Positions 21,863 through 29,570 of a DNA stretch of 31,945 nt are shown one piece after another. The stretch covers positions 1-31,945 of the IMG/VR virus record IMGVR_UViG_3300013125_000682, one strand, 5' to 3'. The notes under the pieces are model-generated. The model was given only the letters and a program-made list of their open reading frames with translations. It did no database searches and had not been told where the DNA came from. The stretch's first letter is position 1, and each line of letters opens with the position of its first letter. Position numbers and translations under genes: made by a program. Source of the stretch: a virus.

Positions 21863-22669
21863 CTATGCCTCCGCTGCAACGGCAGCCGCTGAGACGTCTG
21901 CCGCGGCCGTGGACCTAATCGTATGCAATGCGGCCCGTCCGTTCGATCCCGTACGCAACGCCCGGTATTCCCGAAGCGTCACCGTCTGGATGTTATTGTT
22001 CTCGGCCAGGCGTTCCATGGCCCGGACCTGATCCACCACGGTTCGCAGCGAGAAGTTCCCTCCATCCTCGAATACGGCTTTGCAGACGTCGCGCTCGACC
22101 GGCACCTCGCACCGGGCCTTGATCAGCGCAGCCACATCCTCTTCAGTGTTGTCGCCCGCGGTGATTATGGCGTCCGTGTTGATGCGATTGAAAAACGAGT
22201 GAAACCGTTTGAGGAGGCTCTTAAGACCGAGCTCACCAAATAGCAGAATGGCCGATTGTGTAAGATCGTGGATGTTTTTGAGGATGCGGACCATGTCCTT
22301 TGATTCCGCGACCACATCGGCCTCATCGATCAGGATCATGGCAGGATGGTCCCGCAAGCAGCGTTCGAGCTCATCGAACAGGGCATCCTTGCGGTATGAC
22401 TGAGTTGCACCGCCAACCGCGGCGTTCAGGTCCTTGAGCATGCTGGTCGGCGTCCAGATGCCCTTTGCCATGACCGCGACGGTCCGGACCTGGCCCTGCT
22501 TGCGGCTCATTGCATCGTAATGGCGCATCCAACGGGTCTTGCCCTTGCCGGGGCTGCCCTGAATGAACCCGATCCCCATCACTTCCTTGTCCGTGAACCG
22601 CTGTTCAAGCACTGCGGCAGCCCGTGCAAACCGGTTCACATGCCCTGTTGACACAAATACATTTTTCAC
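21863..22669 (-). CDS. B: MuB-type transposition ATPase
   Basis: The 268-residue protein starts at GTG 22669, which overlaps the transposase stop, with GGAGAA upstream. A Walker A motif (GSPGKGKT, residues about 38-45) and a Walker B motif (MILIDEAD) are clear, with a sensor-like stretch (SAILLFGELGLKSLLKRFHS) after them. It is the AAA+ ATPase that selects target DNA and stimulates the transposase. A short C-terminal helical tail replaces the longer tail of Mu B (312 residues). No repeats are present inside the gene. Confidence 0.9.
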   Translation of the reverse strand: MKNVFVSTGHVNRFARAAAVLEQRFTDKEVMGIGFIQGSPGKGKTRWMRHYDAMSRKQGQVRTVAVMAKGIWTPTSMLKDLNAAVGGATQSYRKDALFDELERCLRDHPAMILIDEADVVAESKDMVRILKNIHDLTQSAILLFGELGLKSLLKRFHSFFNRINTDAIITAGDNTEEDVAALIKARCEVPVERDVCKAVFEDGGNFSLRTVVDQVRAMERLAENNNIQTVTLREYRALRTGSNGRAALHTIRSTAAADVSAAAVAAEA

Positions 22670-25050
22670 GTATTCTCCTCCTGTAGACTTTCTTCGAATT
22701 GCTCGGGCGCGATTTCAGTCAGCCAGACTCGATCGCGCTCGGGCATAGACTCCATCGTCATCCACGCATGCATCTGCCATTCACGAATAGTCCTTCGCAG
22801 GAATGCCACCTCTCGATCCGTCAGTTTGCGCCGCCGTTGCTCCACCCTGAGCAGCTCGAATATCGTGATCGGTTCGGTTACCAGGGTCAGGTCCACTTCC
22901 TCAGGCTCCGGCAGCCGCAATTTGACCACCTTGGGATTGTCCGGGGTGTCCCCGAAGATCCCGGTCTCGGCAGGCTGGAAAGCCTGCCCCACATTGGGGG
23001 GGGTTTCATCGTGGGGCAGGCTTTCCAGCCTGCCTTCTTCCGTCGCCCGTCCTGCATCCACGGCCTCGAAACATGCATTGATAAATGGATTGTCCTTGAT
23101 CGGATCGCCGACCGGCAGATTAGTAATCGTGTGGGACAGGCTTTCCAGCCTGTCGTCCCTGCCGGCAATGATCCGCTGGAGTTCCTCGCCCACCGGATCG
23201 CCGAAGCCTTTAGCCATTGCTTCGAGGGCCTTGGCCCGCTCCCGGACGATCTTGTTGGCCCGTTTTTTGGCCGCGATCTTCTCGCCGATTGTGATGCCCG
23301 AGATGGCCATGTCACGAGCCGTGCATATGAACGATCTGTCGTCTGGGTCGAAACAAAACAGCCTGCCGGCATCGTTCAGATCCACCACGACGACGATCTT
23401 GCGGCCTACCCAGTCCACCAGGCTGCCGGGATCGGTCCCGGCCGTGGCCGGATCGTCCCAATAGTGGCCGTTGTCGTAGCGGATGCCATTCGTGCTTACC
23501 TCGCGGTGCTCCCTGGGTGAAAGGGCCAGGGCCAACACCGCAGGATCGTCGATCCGCCTGGGCCGATGCGTTACCGATGCGCGTTTGGCGTTCGGCGGCA
23601 TATTCAGCTCGCTGTGACGGCGCTGGTGATACCGATTCTCAGTCCATTTGTTGATGATCTTCTGGAGCTCCGCGGGGCTGAGGCCGATCTCAACGATCTG
23701 GCCTCGTTTCATGAGCCGATCTGCGAAGGATTTGCGGTTCTCGATGGCCTTGCGTTCAGCCACGTTATGGCCCACGTAGCCGGAGAGCAGCGGGAATAGG
23801 CCGTGCAAAAGCGTCCGAAACATGCGTTCAATGTGCGGTTTGGCTTCTGGTGTGAACGGCGGGAGCACTTCGATGGCGCATTCCAGGCCCGTCAGGGCCT
23901 CATTAATGTGCCGCGACGCGTAGTCCTGGCCATTATCGCGGACGAGGTGCTCGGGAATGCCCCATTCCGTGCAGACTGCCCAGAGCAGGCCCGCAATGGC
24001 CCATGCATTGGATGTCGGCGACACCACAAACCGGGCGCATCGCGAGAAAACGTCGATCAGGCCGCAGATGTTGTATCGGCGGCCGTCCGAGCACTTCACA
24101 TCGCCCGGAGTGGAATCCACTTCCACATAGTGCAGGAAACGCTCGGCCCTTTCCGAACGATTGCCCAGGGCTACCTGGTATCGGCTTCGATACTCGTCTG
24201 GATTGTTGATCAAGCAATAGGTGCGGGGATCGCGTTCCCTCTCGCGGCGCAGAAATTGTCGGACCGTGGTCTCACATACGCATGAACCGTTAAATTTCGC
24301 CTGCAAGAGGCCATGCAGATGCACCGGCGATAAATCGGGCTTTGTGGCCATGAGACTGACCAGGAATTTCTGCTGCTCAGGCAGGAGGATTGTCCCGCCC
24401 CGTTTCCATTGCCCGTTGCGGCTGATAAGACCTGCAATGCCTTCCGCCTTGAATTTCCGTTCCCATTCGTATAACTGTGTCCGTGAGATGCGCTTCACCC
24501 GGTCGTAGAGCGCGGGGTCGATGCCGGACGCCTGACGGCTGTTGTAGAGCGCCGCGAATTGGTCGGTGGCTGCTCGTCTTCCGCGCTGCTGTAGGGGCGC
24601 ATGGCGTGCGCCCTCCGGAGGGCGACCACCGGTCGCCCCTACCGTAGCGCCGGCGTCCCGCCGGTATCTTTCAAGGGCCTTCAGGATTTCCGCTCTATGC
24701 GTGGCCCAGTCCCGTTGCCATTGCTCGGCCGCGCCCCATTGTTTCGCGCATCGTGCGATTTTCTCCTTGTCCCAGGAGATCGGTATGCCGTCTGCGAGCT
24801 CCGCAGGGAGTTCGCCCAAATGAACCCTGACCCTCCGCTGCACCTCTATAGGTAATGTTCTGAGAGGGAAGAGTTTCTGTTGCCCACCACGAACCGCAAC
24901 CTCTTGAAATGGCCAGGATTCCTTGGCCGCTCGCCTAGAAAGAGTCCCCTTATCAATGGCCAGTATTTCGACGAGTTCACCGAATGGGATCATCCTGGAT
25001 GATTGCAACGCTTTCTCATTGTCCGGTTCAGTAGTGCAGCCTGATATCAT
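22666..25050 (-). CDS. A: MuA-type DDE transposase
   Basis: From ATG 25050 the protein has 794 residues; ATG 24993 (MIPFGELVEILA) is an alternative. N-terminal DNA-binding modules are followed by an HTH (RISRTQLYEWERKF) and an RNase H-like core. The proposed catalytic triad is Asp312 (VDSTPGD), Asp372 (VRDNGQDY) and Glu408 (AKPHIERMF). A Mu_transpos_C-like beta domain follows, then a helical C-terminus that contacts the B partner in Mu. B and A repeats encode residues about 129-155 (YRRDAGATVGATGGRPPE), between the end-binding region and the HTH. C units (GRLESLPH, VGQAFQPAETG) lie in the C-terminal linker. All insertions avoid the core. Confidence 0.93.
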   Translation of the reverse strand: MISGCTTEPDNEKALQSSRMIPFGELVEILAIDKGTLSRRAAKESWPFQEVAVRGGQQKLFPLRTLPIEVQRRVRVHLGELPAELADGIPISWDKEKIARCAKQWGAAEQWQRDWATHRAEILKALERYRRDAGATVGATGGRPPEGARHAPLQQRGRRAATDQFAALYNSRQASGIDPALYDRVKRISRTQLYEWERKFKAEGIAGLISRNGQWKRGGTILLPEQQKFLVSLMATKPDLSPVHLHGLLQAKFNGSCVCETTVRQFLRRERERDPRTYCLINNPDEYRSRYQVALGNRSERAERFLHYVEVDSTPGDVKCSDGRRYNICGLIDVFSRCARFVVSPTSNAWAIAGLLWAVCTEWGIPEHLVRDNGQDYASRHINEALTGLECAIEVLPPFTPEAKPHIERMFRTLLHGLFPLLSGYVGHNVAERKAIENRKSFADRLMKRGQIVEIGLSPAELQKIINKWTENRYHQRRHSELNMPPNAKRASVTHRPRRIDDPAVLALALSPREHREVSTNGIRYDNGHYWDDPATAGTDPGSLVDWVGRKIVVVVDLNDAGRLFCFDPDDRSFICTARDMAISGITIGEKIAAKKRANKIVRERAKALEAMAKGFGDPVGEELQRIIAGRDDRLESLSHTITNLPVGDPIKDNPFINACFEAVDAGRATEEGRLESLPHDETPPNVGQAFQPAETGIFGDTPDNPKVVKLRLPEPEEVDLTLVTEPITIFELLRVEQRRRKLTDREVAFLRRTIREWQMHAWMTMESMPERDRVWLTEIAPEQFEESLQEENT

Positions 25051-25142
25051 TTGATTGTCGTCTCCACTTTCGCTTTTCTTTCGTACAACACTTTATGCAA
25101 CGCTTTCCGGTTCAAAGTGTTGCAACCTTGTCCGGTTCAGTG
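25019..25142. promoter_or_regulatory. Three transposase-end-like sites upstream of the transposase gene
   Basis: TTGTCCGGTTCAGT (25019-25032), TTTCCGGTTCAAAG (25105-25118) and TTGTCCGGTTCAGTG (25128-25142) all have the same orientation; each is preceded by GCAAC-type sequence. They match the sites near the right end at 31.68-31.83 kb. They may be sites for transposase autoregulation or a second end-like array. Confidence 0.6.
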
Positions 25143-25154
25143 CCGCTTCTTTTC

Positions 25155-25200
25155 CCGTAGCGCCGGCGTCCCGCCGGTAATGCGACCGGCAAGATGCCGG
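25155..25200. repeat. Two family B units
   Basis: CGTAGCGCCGGCGTCCCGCC and the mirrored GACCGGCAAGATGCCGG lie next to each other upstream of the transposase region. Confidence 0.8.
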
Positions 25201-25218
25201 CACGCTACGAATGCGCCC

Positions 25219-26358
25219 CTACATCGCAGCGATGGCATCCCGCGGCATGGTTTCCGGCATTGATGGGTCGTGCCTTATCGGCAAATCCTGAAGCCTGGGG
25301 GCCCAGCGGCCGCAGCTCCGGCACAGTTTCATCTTCTCCCAGGCCTTGTGCGGATCTGTGCCCGGCGCGCGCCACCTGGCCTGCCATTCCAAACAGGATT
25401 TCAAGGATATTTGCGGGATGTTCTCCCGCAGGCACGGATGCCACCCCTCCGGAAGGTCGGCGGCTTCATCCGTTGCCTCTGTAGGGGCGCATGGCATGCG
25501 CCCTTCTTCCGGGCGGCCGCCGGCCGCCCCTACGTCCTCCCCCTCGCCTTCCAGGTAAGGGCCGGGGCGAGGGTCTTCCTCTTCGATTTCCGTAGCGCCG
25601 GCATCTTGCCGGTATTCTTCGTCTTCGGGATCTTCATCTTCGATGGGCTCGGCAGAAACTACCGGCGGGACGCCGGCGCTACGGGGCCGGTCAGCAGCCG
25701 TGGGCTTCCGGTTTCGTCTTCCGCGTGGCGAACACGGCGGCGATATTCCCGCTTCTCTGGCCCATAGAAAGATCGTCCATCTGGCAGGAATGCGGCCTCC
25801 GGCCTTGGTTTCCGATTCAAGCCGCCGAATGGCCGCTGAAACGTCCAGACCCTTCCCGAGCAATTCCAGGGTGCGATTCTTCACCCCTTCGGGGAGTCTC
25901 TTGAAGCAATCCGTGTAGTTGCGCTTCCGTTTTTCTTGCGGCTTCCTCCATTCATGGAACCAGGCGCAGACGGTGGAAACATGCACCGCGGACTTCCCGA
26001 ATTCTGCGCACAATGCCCTGTGAACCGCACTGGGCCGTAATTTTTCTTGAAACAGGGCCTCCGCCCGTGCCTTTATAGGCAAATTTGCCGCCCTCACCCT
26101 CCCATCCCTTCTCGGAGGAAGAGGGCAATCTGTGGTAGGGGCGCATGGCGTGCGCCCTTCTTCCGGGCGACCGCCGGTCGCCCCTACGTCTTCTCCCTCG
26201 CCCCTTGGGAGAGGGCCGGGGTGAGGGGAGGCCTCTCTACCCTGCTCTGCGGTATCGCCCAGAAATTCTCTCAGGGCCGAATCGCCTATAACCTTTGCCG
26301 CTTCCAGCCGTATCCGTTGCAGTTCCAGCCATTCCTGGCCGGTCAATTCCCGTCGCAT
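25219..26358 (-). CDS. Early DNA-binding protein with many repeat insertions
   Basis: Starting at ATG 26358 (with GGAGGGG upstream), the protein has 379 residues. Two HTH-like parts are visible: AVHRALCAEFGKSAVHVSTV (about 120-140) and a helical half ending RLESETKAGGRIP. The C-terminus has a CRSCGRW Cys pair. Repeats encode the segments between: D and A (SPHPGPLPRGEGED, VGATGGRPEEGRTP) near 48-75, B units (RSAGVPPVVS, EYRQDAGAT), D (RPGPYLEGEGED) and A (VGAAGGRPEEGRMP) near 225-285. The final residues (AIAAM) reach an A-type remnant. It may be an early regulator; no family was named. Confidence 0.6.
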   Translation of the reverse strand: MRRELTGQEWLELQRIRLEAAKVIGDSALREFLGDTAEQGREASPHPGPLPRGEGEDVGATGGRPEEGRTPCAPTTDCPLPPRRDGRVRAANLPIKARAEALFQEKLRPSAVHRALCAEFGKSAVHVSTVCAWFHEWRKPQEKRKRNYTDCFKRLPEGVKNRTLELLGKGLDVSAAIRRLESETKAGGRIPARWTIFLWAREAGISPPCSPRGRRNRKPTAADRPRSAGVPPVVSAEPIEDEDPEDEEYRQDAGATEIEEEDPRPGPYLEGEGEDVGAAGGRPEEGRMPCAPTEATDEAADLPEGWHPCLRENIPQISLKSCLEWQARWRAPGTDPHKAWEKMKLCRSCGRWAPRLQDLPIRHDPSMPETMPRDAIAAM

Positions 26359-26369
26359 CTTCCCCTCCT

Positions 26370-26924
26370 TCACCGGCCCCGGCCGGATAGCATCTTGCTC
26401 AGTTGCCGTTTGATGGCAGCGCCTTCCTTCAGGTGCTGTTCGAGCTTCCCGACAAGGAGCTCCGCCCGTTCATTCGCAGAAATGACCGTCGCGCCGCGTC
26501 TGGAAGCCAGCACATCGAGCGGAGTCAGGTTGTCGGTCGCAACGATGATCCCGAGGAGCAGCCAGGTGGGCATGCGGCATTCATGCGGTTTGGAAAGATG
26601 ATTGTTGAAGACGTGAATGGATGTGGGCCGTGAGCTTTCCGAGCCATCAGATCCCTCAGCATCGTCGGATACTGAGTAATATTCATTGATCCTTTCCAGG
26701 ACTTCCTCTCTACTCAACCCGGAATCTCGGATGGCCTGCTTGCAAGCCGCAGCCAATTCGACGTAAAGTTCCGCCTTACTTTCTTTCACCGGTTCATCTG
26801 TGGGCAATTGAGCCGGGGCCTGCGCACGTTCCGCTATGGCCTTTGTGTATTCGCAGAACTGATCGATCTGCTGGCAGAAGTCGATTTCGAGCTGATTCGG
26901 ATCAGGCACTCTCCTCGGGCTCAT
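26370..26924 (-). CDS. Early phage protein of unknown function
   Basis: Starting at ATG 26924, which overlaps the upstream stop, the protein has 184 residues. It begins MSPRRVPDPNQLEIDF and continues with a helical stretch (AELYVELAAACKQAIRDSGL) that could be HTH-like (LSREEVLERINEYY). Later segments include IHVFNNHLSKPHECRMPTWL, a region ending NLTPLDVLA and a helical C-terminus. Part of the family layout recalls uncharacterised proteins placed near the transposase in Mu-like elements. No repeat lies inside. Confidence 0.6.
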   Translation of the reverse strand: MSPRRVPDPNQLEIDFCQQIDQFCEYTKAIAERAQAPAQLPTDEPVKESKAELYVELAAACKQAIRDSGLSREEVLERINEYYSVSDDAEGSDGSESSRPTSIHVFNNHLSKPHECRMPTWLLLGIIVATDNLTPLDVLASRRGATVISANERAELLVGKLEQHLKEGAAIKRQLSKMLSGRGR

Positions 26925-27721
26925 CGGGCGGCCCTCGCTTCCCGGCATTGAGCCTTGTGGAGCGCAGCTCTGACCGCGGCGTTTTCCTTGCGTGACAGGA
27001 ATAACGGGCAACCCCGGCAGGCCCGGAGCGACGGAGCGATCATCTCGCTATCCCGCGCCCGAGCGCCAAGCGCCCCGGCCTTGATGGTGTGCTCGAACGG
27101 CCCGCCGACCTGACGTGCCAGGCATGCAATAGCTGAGAGCCTGGTCACGCCTTCGCACTGACATGACAAGCCGACATCATCCCGGTTCAACCGCTGCTGA
27201 AACTTCTCCGGAAGGTCCGGCCCGATTGCCATCAGCCGCCTGGTCGTTGGAAACGGGGCAAACGTGGAATGTCGTACCGGGGAGATGCCAGACGAAGCAC
27301 TCGCCGTGGGATCGAGGCCATATCGTGCATCGCGGGGCACGATCAATATGGTCTTCTCGCCGTTGCTGTCGTTTTCGTGGCATCTGGCCGCTCCCTTACT
27401 GACAATTGTTGCCCTCACCCCTCCCTCTCCCTCGGGGAGAGGGTTGGGGTGAGGGTCTTCCTGCTCTTCCTCTTTCCCCTCGCCCTCCGGGAGAGGGCTT
27501 TTCGCCTTGCCCCCTCGCCCTTTGGGAGAGGGTTGGGGTGAGGGGCCTTCCCGTCTTGCCAGGCGTGCGATCGCTCCGAAGGACGGTATCGGCAGGTCGA
27601 GGATGCGCTGGATCTCATCCTGGATGGCTGTGAAATCGCATCGGTGTTCGATCAATTCGAGCGCAAGGGCCTTGGCCGCGGGATACAGCTCCCAATAGTC
27701 GGATGCGCTGGAGGCTCTCAT
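26921..27721 (-). CDS. Cys-rich early protein with three family D insertions
   Basis: The 266-residue protein starts at ATG 27721, with GGAGG upstream, and overlaps the stop of the upstream gene. The first 56 residues are helical (LALELIEHRCDFTAIQDEIQ). Residues about 57-108 come from three family D units in tandem (SPQPSPKGRGG, KSPLPEGEGK and HPNPLPEGEGGV). The C-terminal half has several Cys (CQCEG, CLARQ, CRGCPLF, CREARAAR), perhaps a metal-binding fold. Function unknown. Confidence 0.6.
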   Translation of the reverse strand: MRASSASDYWELYPAAKALALELIEHRCDFTAIQDEIQRILDLPIPSFGAIARLARREGPSPQPSPKGRGGKAKSPLPEGEGKEEEQEDPHPNPLPEGEGGVRATIVSKGAARCHENDSNGEKTILIVPRDARYGLDPTASASSGISPVRHSTFAPFPTTRRLMAIGPDLPEKFQQRLNRDDVGLSCQCEGVTRLSAIACLARQVGGPFEHTIKAGALGARARDSEMIAPSLRACRGCPLFLSRKENAAVRAALHKAQCREARAAR

Positions 27722-28242
27722 GACGCCGCCTCCAATTCCTCAACCTTGGACCGGAAGAGTTCCTCGCCCATGTGGAATTCGATCTCTTCCGTGGCCAGAT
27801 CCCGCGGCCGGCCAGCGAATTCCCGTGGTAGGGGCGCATGGCATGCGCCCTCCGGAGGGCGACCGCCGGTCGCCCCTACAGCATCCACCCCTATCATCTC
27901 GAATGCATCCTTTGCCGCCTCGATCGCCGCCACGACCGGCAGGATGCCGGCCGCTACGTCCGAATCTTCTCCCTCTCCCGGAGGGAGAGGGCTTTCCACC
28001 AGCCGCCCCCTCGCCCCTTGGGAGAGGGATGGGGTGAGGGCCGCGTGTTCGACGCCTTCCACGGCGAGTTTATTGATGCTCCGGACCAGCCTGATCGCGT
28101 TGTTCCATCCTTGCCGGTCGAATTCATCGATGGCTCGTGCGCTGAGCCATGCAATCTCTCGGATTCGGTTATTGACCTGCTCGAAAGGCTCGAATTGAGC
28201 CTTCTCCTGGACCCTTCCCACAACAATTGCATTCGATTTCAC
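27718..28242 (-). CDS. Early protein of unknown function with D, B and A insertions
   Basis: The 174-residue protein starts at GTG 28242, with GAGGGG upstream. The N-terminal part is helical (EQVNNRIREIAWLSARAIDE). Residues about 67-90 come from D units (LTPSLSQGARGR, SPLPPGEGEDS) and about 92-100 from a B unit (AAGILPV). A family A segment (VGATGGRPPEGACHAP) lies near 125-140, and the C-terminus (EIEFHMGEELFRSKVEELEA) is native and helical. Function unknown. This is the rightmost gene to carry repeats. Confidence 0.6.
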   Translation of the reverse strand: MKSNAIVVGRVQEKAQFEPFEQVNNRIREIAWLSARAIDEFDRQGWNNAIRLVRSINKLAVEGVEHAALTPSLSQGARGRLVESPLPPGEGEDSDVAAGILPVVAAIEAAKDAFEMIGVDAVGATGGRPPEGACHAPLPREFAGRPRDLATEEIEFHMGEELFRSKVEELEAAS

Positions 28243-28253
28243 TGATACCCCCC

Positions 28254-29057
28254 TCAGCTAAATTGCCCCCGCACTACCGTGGGCCTCTTGCCCGCCGCAG
28301 CCTCTTCCCGATCTCTCATTCTTCGATGGTGCCTCCACAACCCGTTCACTTTGGGCACTCTGTGCGCCCCGAACTTCTCCGCCGCCAAGACGTGAATTGC
28401 CCGGTATGTCATCGTTTCATCCTTCAGCTGATTTTCCACAAACGCCTTGACCTCCGGGTCCTTATCCAACCTGCCGATGGGCGGCTTCACACGACGCCGA
28501 TCACCCTTCCGCGCCTGTTGTGGCTTCACCGCGGCTACTAGACCAAGGTATTCACTCATGTCGGTCACTCGGCCGTAGGTCTCTGCCATGAGCTTTTGTA
28601 GGATTGAACTTGTAGGGTCTTTCGCGAGCTCCACGCGAACGCGCAGTTCTTGCAACCTGAGCCGTTCCGGAGCTGCCAGTTCTCCGATCCAACCGCTGTC
28701 CGCCAGCGAGTAGGACCCTGTCGTCATGACTTCGTACAGCACCGTCTCAGCCCAGTCCCGGAACTGCGCGGCACGTGGCGCATCCGAGCGCATGGCGACT
28801 CTAATGATTCCCCGCTTCGAGAGAACCATGGTTTCCTGGAACCCCCCCGACGTCGCCAAAGGTACCCAATTAAGATGGGTACCTTTGTGAAGTTCTCCGC
28901 GATCACGCATTACCCTGATAAGTTCACCCACACTCTTCGGATCTGCGTATCCGAGAGCCGCTCCCAGATCCTTCATAGTGATCCAGCGGTCGCCTTCCGC
29001 GTCATAGATTCGAACTTCCGTGTCTGCGAACCGTAAGGTCGTAAGCGAACCCTTCAT
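28254..29057 (-). CDS. Bro-N antirepressor-like protein
   Basis: Starting at ATG 29057, with GGAGGG upstream, the protein has 267 residues; a longer frame to 29159 is open but lacks a good ribosome site. The N-terminal Bro-N domain has TEVRIYDAEGDRWITMKDLG, then YADPKSVGELI and SKRGIIRVAMRSDAPRAAQF. Bro-N proteins often act as phage antirepressors or DNA-binding regulators. The C-terminal half contains an HTH-like stretch (MTYRAIHVLAAEKFGAHRVP). It lies just after the Ner-like gene, where it could counter the repressor; the target is not shown. A perfect hairpin lies inside the gene at 28857-28887. No palindromic repeats of the A-F families are present. Confidence 0.8.
   Translation of the reverse strand: MKGSLTTLRFADTEVRIYDAEGDRWITMKDLGAALGYADPKSVGELIRVMRDRGELHKGTHLNWVPLATSGGFQETMVLSKRGIIRVAMRSDAPRAAQFRDWAETVLYEVMTTGSYSLADSGWIGELAAPERLRLQELRVRVELAKDPTSSILQKLMAETYGRVTDMSEYLGLVAAVKPQQARKGDRRRVKPPIGRLDKDPEVKAFVENQLKDETMTYRAIHVLAAEKFGAHRVPKVNGLWRHHRRMRDREEAAAGKRPTVVRGQFS
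28857..28887. other. Perfect intragenic inverted repeat in the antirepressor-like gene
   Basis: CAAAGGTACCCA at 28857-28868 and TGGGTACCTTTG at 28876-28887 form a 12-bp perfect stem with a 7-base loop. It lies within the Bro-N coding part and is unrelated to families A to F. It could be an operator or an RNA hairpin. Confidence 0.5.
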
Positions 29058-29155
29058 GATTTGATCCCTCCAAATTCCAAGCGATTTTTGATCTTGCTCG
29101 CAGCCCATTTCGCGCGTACACTCCAACGCGGAAACGGCCACGACCGCGCATCGCA

Positions 29156-29437
29156 TCACGCAGCCGTGGCCTCATTAGGGTTGTCGAGGTCCACCGGAAA
29201 AAACAGCTCTTCGACGGGCTTCTCAAAATAGTCCGCAATGGCACTGGCCACGCTTTCGGAAGCCCGACGCCGTCCCCCCATGACCTGGCCGATGTGGTCC
29301 CGGCAATAACCGAGGTCTTTCGCCATGCGAGTAATACTGACCCCGACTTCGGCCCGGACGACCCGCAAAGCCTTTGCCCGCGGCATCCATACGATATTGG
29401 GGGGAGCACTTTCCCGTGCTCGGGGCTTGTGCGACAT
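29156..29437 (-). CDS. Ner/Cro-like HTH regulator
   Basis: Starting at ATG 29437, with a strong AGGAGG upstream, the protein has 93 residues. Residues about 20-65 form an XRE-type HTH: LRVVRAEVGVSITRMAKDLG and CRDHIGQVMGGRR. It is divergent from the repressor and the first gene on the minus strand, the position of Mu Ner, which represses both the repressor gene and the early promoter. The sequence looks more like Cro-type XRE proteins than classic Ner. The gene is preceded by the promoter and operator at 29.47-29.54 kb. Confidence 0.82.
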   Translation of the reverse strand: MSHKPRARESAPPNIVWMPRAKALRVVRAEVGVSITRMAKDLGYCRDHIGQVMGGRRRASESVASAIADYFEKPVEELFFPVDLDNPNEATAA

Positions 29438-29467
29438 GCCCAATCCTCCTTTTTTTGCCCTCCCCTA

Positions 29468-29507
29468 ACGTCAATTCGGGGGAGGGAAATTGACCGTCTA
29501 TTGACGT
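29468..29507. promoter_or_regulatory. Operator-like half-sites between the regulator genes
   Basis: ACGTCAAT at 29468-29475 is the mirror of ATTGACGT at 29500-29507, and a related ATTGACC lies at 29489-29495. They lie around and after the start point expected for the early promoter, so repressor or Ner-like binding would block early transcription. Confidence 0.55.
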
Positions 29508-29515
29508 ATAAGGAT

Positions 29516-29544
29516 TAGATATGCTCCAAAAGGATCACTGTCAA
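29516..29544 (-). promoter_or_regulatory. Probable sigma-70 early promoter
   Basis: Read on the minus strand, TTGACA (29539-29544) and TATCTA (29516-29521) are separated by 17 bases. This is close to consensus and would drive the Ner-like gene and early operon. The operator half-sites lie just downstream. Confidence 0.65.
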
Positions 29545-29570
29545 GAGAAAAATGAGAACTGTGAGAAATT

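Noticed and set aside
434-28040. Repeated palindromes as a CRISPR array
   Set aside because: The copies are scattered, differ in spacing and orientation, and lack regular spacers; they also lie inside coding genes.
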